Notes under the pieces: generated by a model | The model's database searches: none | What the model saw: only the letters and a program-made list of their open reading frames with translations | Told to the model about the DNA's origin: nothing | In this document: piece by piece, positions 58,283 to 64,000 of the stretch | Position numbering within the stretch: position 1 is the first letter of the stretch | Layout: each line of letters starts with the position of its first letter | NCBI RefSeq assembly: GCF_009711345.1 | Contig: NZ_SMMA01000066.1 | Span: forward strand, 77,404-141,403 | DNA length: 64,000 nucleotides | Origin: Pseudovibrio flavus | GTDB taxonomy: Bacteria; Pseudomonadota; Alphaproteobacteria; Rhizobiales; Stappiaceae | Reading direction: 5' to 3' | Made by a program: the position numbers and the translations under genes

Positions 58283-58294
58283 GGAGAAGCGATC

Positions 58295-60346
58295 ATGGGA
58301 GATAAACGCTTTGGAGATGCCGTAGGCAGGGTTAGCAGCCCTCGCTGTGTGGCGATCGTAGGGCCTTTTGCTAGCGGAAAGACAACACTGCTTGAAGCTA
58401 TGCTTGCCCGAGCGGGGGCTATACCGAGACAAGGGAGTGTCACCGGTAAGACGTCTTTAGGAGATAGCTCGAAGGAAGCACGTGAACACGTGATGAGCGT
58501 GGAAACCAATATCGCTTCCTGTGATTATAAGGGAGATACCTTCCACTTCATCGACTGCCCGGGTTCAGTCGAATTTCTTTCCGAAGAAAACAACGCACTC
58601 GACGGCGTTGATATGGTCATTGTTGTGGCCGAGCCCGACGACAAAAAAATTCCAGCATTGCAGGTCATCTTAAAGGCCGTGGAAGACCGCGGCATACCGC
58701 ATGCTCTTTTCCTTAACAAAATCGACCGTACGAACCAGCGTGTTCGCGAAACACTGGAGCTTTTGCAAAAAGCCTCTGCTGTACCGCTCGTGCTGCGCCA
58801 GATTCCGATCTGGAAGAACGGTATCGCAACCGGCTTTATCGATCTCGCGCTAGAGCGTGCCTTTGTTTATCAGGAAGGGCAGGCCAGCGAGGTTATCGGC
58901 ATTCCGGATGAAGAAACCAGCCGCGAAGTGGAAGCCCGCTACTCCATGATGGAGCAGCTTGCAGACCTCGATGATGTGCTGATGGAACAGCTTCTTGAAG
59001 ACATTACTCCAGAGAACGATCTGGTCTTTGAGGATCTCGTCAAAGAAATGCGCAAGGGCGATATCTGCCCTGTGTTTATCGGCAGTGCCGAAAAAGGTAA
59101 CGGCATCAGACGCCTATGGAAGGCCCTGCGTCACGAAGCTTGTGGCCATGAACAAACTGCAGCCCGCCTTGGTCTGGAAGAGACTGACACCGGTACGCTG
59201 GTTGTTCTGAAGACTTTCCATACAGAGCATGGCGGCAAGCTTTCCATGGCTCGCATGCTTTCCGGCAACCTGACCGAGACCTCTCTGGTAACGGATAAGC
59301 ATGGTGAAGAGTATCGCCCTAGCGGTCTCTTCCGTCTTCAAGGCTCGCAAGCCATCAAGATTTCCGGCGCTAAGGCTGGTGATCTGGTAGGCCTTGGTAA
59401 ACTTGAGGAAGTGGACACCTGCGATACCCTTGGTATTGGCAAGAAGCCTCGCAGGCAGCTTATTACGCCTGTAGTGCTTGATCCTGTTCTTTCTACTGGC
59501 ATTCGTGCCAAGGAGAAAAAGGATGATGTGCGCCTAACTGCAGCTCTCACCAAACTAACCGAGGAAGATCCGTCACTGCGGGTTTATCAGGTTCAGGAAA
59601 CCGGAGAGACGCTTCTTGGCGGGCAGGGTGAAATGCACTTGCGCGTTGCGATAGAGCGCCTTGGCAACAAATACGGCTTGAACGTTGAACGTTACACCCC
59701 GGCTGTTCCTTACCGCGAAACCATTCGTGGCAGCACTGAGCTGCGTTCTCGCCATAAGAAACAGAGTGGCGGTCACGGTCAGTTCGGTGATGTGGTGCTC
59801 AACATTCGTCCTATGCCTCGCGGTGAAGGGCATATGTTTGACGACACGATTACCGGCGGCGTGGTGCCTAAGCAGTACATTCCGTCCGTTGGTGAGGGCG
59901 TATCAGAGGCATTGACGAAGGGACCGCTCGGCTTCCCTGTCGTGGATGTTGCTGTGACCCTGAAGGACGGCTCCTATCACTCTGTTGACAGCTCCGACCA
60001 AGCATTCCGCATGGCCGCTATCATGGGCGTTCGTGATGGTCTACCGCAGTGTAATCCGGTTCTTCTTGAGCCGATTGCCCGCTGCTCCATCTACTGCCCA
60101 TCTGATGCGACAGCGAAAATCAACGCCATTATCTCGTCCCGCAGAGGTCAGATACTTGGTTTTGATGCTCGCGAAGGCTGGGACGGATGGGATGAGGTGC
60201 AAGCCCTCATTCCTGAAAGTGAAGTGACCGACCTTATCGTTGAGCTTCGCTCTGCAACAGCCGGTGTGGGCAGCTACACCAAGACCTTCGACCATCTGGC
60301 CGAGCTTTCCGGCAAAGTTGCTGACCAGATTGTTCAGCAGCAATAA
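58295..60346 (+). CDS. Elongation factor G-like protein lacking the switch-II histidine
   Basis: A 683-residue five-domain EF-G paralogue. GTPase motifs: P-loop GPFASGKT (23-30), G3 DCPGSVEF (87-94), G4 NKID. The catalytic His of EF-G (DTPGHVDF) is Ser91 here, so ribosome-stimulated hydrolysis should be impaired. Domain IV is kept, with KKQSGGHGQFGDVV and GGVVPKQYIPSVGEG, and domain V ends as usual. Mycobacterial FusA2, as I know it, also lacks normal GTPase. GGAG precedes the ATG. Confidence 0.9.
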   Translation: MGDKRFGDAVGRVSSPRCVAIVGPFASGKTTLLEAMLARAGAIPRQGSVTGKTSLGDSSKEAREHVMSVETNIASCDYKGDTFHFIDCPGSVEFLSEENNALDGVDMVIVVAEPDDKKIPALQVILKAVEDRGIPHALFLNKIDRTNQRVRETLELLQKASAVPLVLRQIPIWKNGIATGFIDLALERAFVYQEGQASEVIGIPDEETSREVEARYSMMEQLADLDDVLMEQLLEDITPENDLVFEDLVKEMRKGDICPVFIGSAEKGNGIRRLWKALRHEACGHEQTAARLGLEETDTGTLVVLKTFHTEHGGKLSMARMLSGNLTETSLVTDKHGEEYRPSGLFRLQGSQAIKISGAKAGDLVGLGKLEEVDTCDTLGIGKKPRRQLITPVVLDPVLSTGIRAKEKKDDVRLTAALTKLTEEDPSLRVYQVQETGETLLGGQGEMHLRVAIERLGNKYGLNVERYTPAVPYRETIRGSTELRSRHKKQSGGHGQFGDVVLNIRPMPRGEGHMFDDTITGGVVPKQYIPSVGEGVSEALTKGPLGFPVVDVAVTLKDGSYHSVDSSDQAFRMAAIMGVRDGLPQCNPVLLEPIARCSIYCPSDATAKINAIISSRRGQILGFDAREGWDGWDEVQALIPESEVTDLIVELRSATAGVGSYTKTFDHLAELSGKVADQIVQQQ

Positions 60347-60379
60347 AGCGAAGGTCGCAAGTTAGTTAAGAACCGAGAG

Positions 60380-60410
60380 CCCCGCATAACCCTAGGGTTT
60401 GCGGGGTTTT
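60380..60410 (+). terminator. Terminator of the EF-G paralogue
   Basis: Stem CCCCGC/GCGGGG, extended by inner AACCC/GGGTT pairing, followed by TTTTCT. Confidence 0.85.
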
Positions 60411-60524
60411 CTATGTGCTTTTAAAGTCACGGCCAACCCATGCACGGGTTGATCACTTCAGCTTGACTTGCAGTTGAAGTGTAGCTGCCAATACTTATGC
60501 TGAGAGAATGCAGGAGGATTGGCC

Positions 60525-61493
60525 ATGAACATTATTCACCCCAAAAGCTGGCATATTCCAGAGCGTGAAGTGACCCCTGAGGCGATCTTCATGAATAGGC
60601 GCGCTCTTGTGAAGTCCATGGGCTTTCTTGGTTTGGGGGCGGTGGCTGCCGGCGCTTTGCCACGCTCTGTTCTGGCGCAAGAAGCTGACCCGACTGCTAA
60701 CCTTTACCCTGCACAGCGTGATGACCGGTTTACGGTGAGCCGCGCTCTGACGCCTGAAAAGGACGCCTCCACCTACAACAATTTCTACGAATTCGGTTCG
60801 CACAAACGTATTTCCGATGCAGCCCAAGCGCTTAAAATCCGCCCGTGGTCCATTACGATTGATGGTGAGGTCGATAACCCGCAAGTCATTGAATTCGATG
60901 ATCTGGTCCGCAAGATGCAGCTTGAGGAGCGGGTCTATCGCCATCGCTGTGTTGAGGCGTGGGCTATGACTGTACCATGGACAGGCTTTGCGCTGTCTGA
61001 CCTTGTAAAGATGGCTGGGCCTAAGGCTGGTGCGAAATTCATTCGTTTCGAGACATTCGAAGACCCTGATGTGGCCAGCGGTCAGCGCCAGTTCTGGTAT
61101 CCGTGGCCTTACACTGAAGGCTTGACCATTGATGAGGCGACGAACGAGCTGGCCTTCATGGTAACGGGTATCTATGGCAAGCCATTACCGAAACAGTTTG
61201 GAGCCCCGCTGCGCCTTGCCGTGCCGTGGAAGTATGGGTTCAAGTCTATCAAATCAATTGTGAAGATCAGTTTTGTTTCCGAGCAGCCAAAAACTTTCTG
61301 GCAGACTATTGCGCCATCGGAATATGGCTTCTGGGCGAATGTGAACCCTAATGTGCCTCATCCGCGTTGGTCGCAGGAGACGGAGCAGTTGCTGGGCACA
61401 AACGAGCGTGTGCCAACGCGTCTGTTCAATGGCTATGAGGAGCAGGTCGCAGGGCTATACCCAGACCTCAAAGAAAAGTCTCTCTACCTGTAG
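60525..61493 (+). CDS. msrP: Protein-methionine-sulfoxide reductase catalytic subunit
   Basis: A periplasmic molybdenum-cofactor enzyme that repairs oxidised methionines in envelope proteins. A TAT signal (NRRALVKSMGFLGLGAVAAGALP) lies at about 24-46; the Mo-binding Cys is C142 in YRHRCVEAWAM; ENG and GFKSIKSI blocks are typical. I start it at ATG 60525 with AGGAGG upstream (322 residues). The usual membrane partner gene msrQ is not downstream. Depends on MoaD/MoaE-made molybdopterin. Confidence 0.93.
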   Translation: MNIIHPKSWHIPEREVTPEAIFMNRRALVKSMGFLGLGAVAAGALPRSVLAQEADPTANLYPAQRDDRFTVSRALTPEKDASTYNNFYEFGSHKRISDAAQALKIRPWSITIDGEVDNPQVIEFDDLVRKMQLEERVYRHRCVEAWAMTVPWTGFALSDLVKMAGPKAGAKFIRFETFEDPDVASGQRQFWYPWPYTEGLTIDEATNELAFMVTGIYGKPLPKQFGAPLRLAVPWKYGFKSIKSIVKISFVSEQPKTFWQTIAPSEYGFWANVNPNVPHPRWSQETEQLLGTNERVPTRLFNGYEEQVAGLYPDLKEKSLYL

Positions 61494-61507
61494 GCGGCCA
61501 GTGTCGC

Positions 61508-61648
61508 CTACTGATCCAACAACGAGACGATGAAGCTAGCGTTGTCCGTCAGGAATGTGCTGTTGGTGATGGCGTGTGATAGTTCGCCGTAAATTGTAAA
61601 AACTGCGCAAAGAGTAAGTATTACTGCCGTCCTCTTGACTTCAAACAT
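61508..61648 (-). CDS. Possible 46-residue membrane or secreted peptide
   Basis: From ATG 61648 (GAGGG 7 bases upstream) a frame runs to TAG at 61508. The peptide starts MFEVKRTAVILTLCAVFTIY, a basic-then-hydrophobic signal-like stretch, and ends SFIVSLLDQ. No family recognised. The plausible start region and signal pattern make it better than random, but length gives little statistical support. Confidence 0.4.
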   Translation of the reverse strand: MFEVKRTAVILTLCAVFTIYGELSHAITNSTFLTDNASFIVSLLDQ

Positions 61649-61784
61649 ATTGAGGCCCTCTGGCTAACTAACTGAATACAATGAACTGGGAGGCGGCCTA
61701 TGGCTGCCTCAATTTCCGAAAGCTAGGTAATTGTATCAGTGTTGCTGGTAGGCCTCGTCTGGCAGTTTTGGTCCAGCAGTTTTG

Positions 61785-61817
61785 GCCCCTTTTTATTGTT
61801 GGGGCCTTTCTTTGGGT
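61785..61817 (+). terminator. Possible plus-strand terminator in the gap
   Basis: Arms GGCCCC and GGGGCC around a T-rich loop of about 11 bases, followed by TTTCTTT. It lies about 300 bases after msrP and may end its transcript or an sRNA. Confidence 0.5.
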
Positions 61818-62056
61818 TCGCGCGCCTGTTGCGGGGCTTTAGGCGTTATTGCGCAGCGCGAAAAGCTATCTGACCTACCGCTCAAAAAACGTGCACTTCC
61901 AGTTGCGGGAAATTGAAGCCTTTTCTTTCCTGCCAAAAGCGTTCTCCATACATATGCATATGGCGCGCCAAGACCCTCAACGCTAAGAGCGTGGGACGTA
62001 GGATTATCGGCAGGTGTGAGGAATTCCCGTTTAATTACAGGACTATAAAGAAAAGT

Positions 62057-62084
62057 GCCGGGCTTGTGGCCCGGCTAGTCTAAA
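62057..62084 (-). terminator. Possible terminator of the LysR transcript
   Basis: Stem GCCGGGC-TTGTG-GCCCGGC at 62057-62075; on the minus strand it is followed by ACTTTTCTTT. Outer arms GACTA (62041)/TAGTC (62076) could extend it. It lies about 250 bases past the LysR stop. Confidence 0.5.
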
Positions 62085-62325
62085 TTTGATTGAAAACAGT
62101 AAAGTGTATCAATCACCTTCCAGAGGGGAACAGTTGACCAGATCACAGCGCCGCGGGGAGGAGAGATTGCGGTGCCGTTTTGATCAACAGCAGTTGTATA
62201 TATGCAGTGCAAATTGCGCGTTTCAATATGACAATTGTGCAATGCAGATATGCGTGTAGGGTATAGCAGATGATTTTTTGGCGGGATGAGACATGCTGAC
62301 GCACTTGGGAAAAATAATTATATTT

Positions 62326-63219
62326 CTAAATCAAGGCCTTAAGTGATTTTACTAGATGATCAAAAACTAGGCGGTAGCGACGGGTGGTCTTCAAATCACG
62401 GTGTGTAACCAGCCAAATGGGGTAGCGAATAGATGTGAACTCTTCCAGAACGCGGGTCACTTGGGGTTCAGAATCACCCAGAAGCTTCGTCATGACACCG
62501 ATGCCTGCCCCATTTTTGATCATCTGCCATTGAATGAGATGGCTGGCGCTGAGTACCTTGAAGCTCTCCCTCGTAACTGGAAGGCCAAAGTCGTTTAGGC
62601 CCTTGAGCAGTATCTCCACATTGTCGAAGCCGATCATGGTTGCTTGTTGCAGATCTTCCGGTGTTTGCGGCGTGCCCGCTCGCTGTAGATAGGCTGGGGA
62701 GGCGTAGAGATACGCTTCATCCTCGCCAATGTTGCGGGCAATGAGTTCTGGATCGCTCGGGCGAGCATTGCGAATGGCAATATCGGCCTCACGCTTGCGG
62801 ATATCGCTAAGCGCATTGGAAGCGATAATCTCGAATTCCATATTCGGATAGGATTCTCGCAGGCTCTTGATGATCGGCGGTAGGAGGTGGAAGGCATAAA
62901 CCTCGCTGGCGGAGATGGTTACCTTTCCGTCCAAGGTTTCCGTTGTACCTGCTGCGCTGATTGAGAAACGGGCAGCAGCTTCTGCCATTTGCTTGAGGTG
63001 ACCCAGCAGCTCTTGTCCGGCGGGTGTAAGCTGAAGCTTGTTGCCGATGCGGGCAAATAGCGTGACGCCCAACTCTTCTTCCAGCGCGGTGACTTGCCTT
63101 CCCAGCGTAGGCTGGGTGAGGCCAAGCGCTCTGCTTGCAGCTGATAGCGAGCCTTGCTCTGCTGTTACATAGAAGGCGCGGGCGTGGTTCCAGTCGAAGC
63201 CGATGTTTTTCCATTCCAT
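62326..63219 (-). CDS. LysR-family transcriptional regulator
   Basis: A 297-residue regulator with N-terminal winged helix-turn-helix (FYVTAEQGSLSAASRALGLTQPTLGRQVTALEEELG in outline) and a C-terminal periplasmic-binding-like effector domain. I start it at ATG 63219; ATG 63231 adds four residues. It is divergent from a dehydrogenase gene that it probably controls, sharing a 95-base gap that holds a palindrome. Confidence 0.9.
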   Translation of the reverse strand: MEWKNIGFDWNHARAFYVTAEQGSLSAASRALGLTQPTLGRQVTALEEELGVTLFARIGNKLQLTPAGQELLGHLKQMAEAAARFSISAAGTTETLDGKVTISASEVYAFHLLPPIIKSLRESYPNMEFEIIASNALSDIRKREADIAIRNARPSDPELIARNIGEDEAYLYASPAYLQRAGTPQTPEDLQQATMIGFDNVEILLKGLNDFGLPVTRESFKVLSASHLIQWQMIKNGAGIGVMTKLLGDSEPQVTRVLEEFTSIRYPIWLVTHRDLKTTRRYRLVFDHLVKSLKALI

Positions 63220-63231
63220 GCATATATGCAT
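63218..63231. promoter_or_regulatory. ATGCAT palindrome at the LysR start
   Basis: ATGCATATATGCAT is a perfect 14-base palindrome covering the LysR start region. A LysR site is usually T-N11-A; this one has N10, so the match is imperfect. A related CATATGCATATG occurs at 61951. May be an autoregulatory site, by position only. Confidence 0.35.
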
Positions 63232-63313
63232 AACATGCGTGCTATATTCGTCAATTTTGAATTGTTGCCGTATGGTTAGAATGCGCCCCAGAGTTGATCT
63301 TTAGGGGGCTTTT

Positions 63314-64000
63314 ATGAAAGCGATGATTTACGAGCGCTACGGCGCGCCTGAGGTTCTGCATATGGCGGACGTGGCAAATCCTAAAATTGGTGAAAACGAC
63401 TTACTGGTGAAGGTGGCAGCGAGTTCCGTCAGCACTGCGGACTGGCGTATGAGAGCATCTGCCTTTCCCGGTGGTTTGTGGCTGGTAGGGCGGATGTTCG
63501 TCGGCCTGTTCCGCCCCAAGAACAAGGTGCTAGGCACCGACTTCTCCGGCACCGTGGAAGCCGTGGGTGACAACGTGACGGATTTCACTGCTGGAGATCG
63601 TGTATTCGGCTTTTGCGGTGATGGCGGCAATGCCGAATACTTGCGGATTGATGCTGGCAAGGCGGTAGCGCATATGCCGGAAGGTCTTGGTTTTGGTGAT
63701 GCTGCAGCGGTGCCTTTTGGCGGGCTTTGTGCGCTTACGTTTCTACGGGACTACATCAAGCTGAAAAAAGGCGAGCGGATTTTGATTGTCGGCGCTTCCG
63801 GCGGTGTTGGTGCCTATGCTGTACAGATTGCAGTGGCTATGGGGGCCGAGGCTACGGGTGTGTGTAGTGCTTCGAATACGGAAATGGTTCTTGGCTTAGG
63901 GGCCAAGGCGGTGCTGGCCTATGATAAAGGCGCATTTTCCCAAGACGCTGGCAAGTTCGACGTTGTTTTCGATTGTGTAGGCGTAACAAGCTACTCCACC
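63314..64000 (+). CDS. NAD(P)-dependent MDR-family dehydrogenase, cut by the window edge
   Basis: An open frame from ATG 63314 (AGGGGG upstream) runs 229 codons to the window end. It starts MKAMIYERYGAPEVL, has the quinone-oxidoreductase/zinc-less MDR pattern (GTDFSGTVEAVGDNVTDFTAGDRVFGF), and the nucleotide motif GASGGVGAYAVQIA at about residues 160-173. The C-terminus is missing. Divergent from the LysR regulator, which is its likely control. No zinc-binding Cys cluster is seen. Confidence 0.88.
   Translation, partial: MKAMIYERYGAPEVLHMADVANPKIGENDLLVKVAASSVSTADWRMRASAFPGGLWLVGRMFVGLFRPKNKVLGTDFSGTVEAVGDNVTDFTAGDRVFGFCGDGGNAEYLRIDAGKAVAHMPEGLGFGDAAAVPFGGLCALTFLRDYIKLKKGERILIVGASGGVGAYAVQIAVAMGAEATGVCSASNTEMVLGLGAKAVLAYDKGAFSQDAGKFDVVFDCVGVTSYST

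Larger units (their letters stand above)
61494..62325. other. Gene-poor stretch of about 830 bases
   Basis: Holds a possible 46-residue ORF (61508-61648, minus), a GGCCCC/GGGGCC hairpin with a T-rich tail on the plus strand near 61787-61815, the palindrome CATATGCATATG at 61951-61962, and a hairpin at 62057-62075. No larger ORF is convincing, and no msrQ fragment was seen. Could house small RNAs or the LysR transcript's tail. Confidence 0.45.

Noticed and set aside
61681-61842. A 53-codon plus-strand frame ending in a hydrophobic stretch
   Set aside because: No ribosome site, and it runs through the GGCCCC/GGGGCC terminator-like hairpin.

Overview
The window reads as chromosomal core sequence of an alphaproteobacterium. 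Evidence: a separate petA-petB-petC cytochrome bc1 operon with c1 as its own gene, the block rplY-pth-ychF with prs, the block ubiK/lgt/midA/pgeF, a MarR (PetP-like)/OmpR (PetR-like)/EnvZ-like kinase cluster, DUF1402, DUF3775 and DUF992 proteins, an Omp25/31-like porin, and UvrB with a long N-terminal extension. Mid-range GC and the gene set suggest a marine Hyphomicrobiales member (Stappiaceae/Pseudovibrio-like); this is inference, since no rRNA is present. I see no tRNA, rRNA, IS element, prophage, plasmid gene or CRISPR array.

Layout. 1-2.5 kb: hemF and trmL, then a structured intergenic region with a possible leader ORF and a small membrane protein. 2.6-7.6 kb: an ABC exporter and petABC. 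7.6-11.5 kb: adenine/MTA salvage (mtnP, apt), bluB, a GNAT enzyme and a DeoR-type regulator. 11.5-16.3 kb: ychF, pth, rplY, a TauE permease and prs. 16.4-21 kb: a leftward run lgt-midA-pgeF-M24 hydrolase-lipoprotein. 21-24.2 kb: ubiK, ybjN-like, proC, TetR, csaA. 24.2-28 kb: the petP/petR/kinase operon, divergent from ilvE. 28-36.3 kb: a Bcr-type exporter, moaE-moaD-pgsA, HlyU-like, tdk, an EEP hydrolase, uvrC and a Ca/Na exchanger. 36.7-45 kb: porin, GST, HemG, a secreted protein, rlmJ, a cold-shock protein with an RGG tail, a glyoxalase II-like hydrolase, DUF1402, rlpA and an acyltransferase-like membrane protein. 45.6-54.3 kb: FadL-type porin, uvrB, MltF-type transglycosylase, EamA transporter and small unknown proteins. 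54.6-64 kb: aspartate aminotransferase, a GNAT enzyme, two envelope proteins, an EF-G paralogue, msrP, an 830-bp gene-poor stretch, and a LysR regulator divergent from a truncated dehydrogenase gene.

Functional links: the bc1 operon and PetP/PetR-like regulators are about 19 kb apart; MTA phosphorylase releases adenine, which Apt recycles; UvrB and UvrC (no UvrA here) belong to nucleotide excision repair; HemF and HemG are consecutive-type late heme steps; MoaD/MoaE make molybdopterin, the cofactor type used by MsrP.

I do not find a clear new multi-gene system. The best leads are the structured leader near 1.9-2.2 kb, alternative hairpins before an EF-G paralogue that lacks the catalytic switch-II histidine, a HemG in an alphaproteobacterium, a metal-ligand-less M24 protein, an inverted repeat with a T-tract in the petP leader, and the gene-poor stretch after msrP. 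Coordinates of repeats and starts were read by eye.
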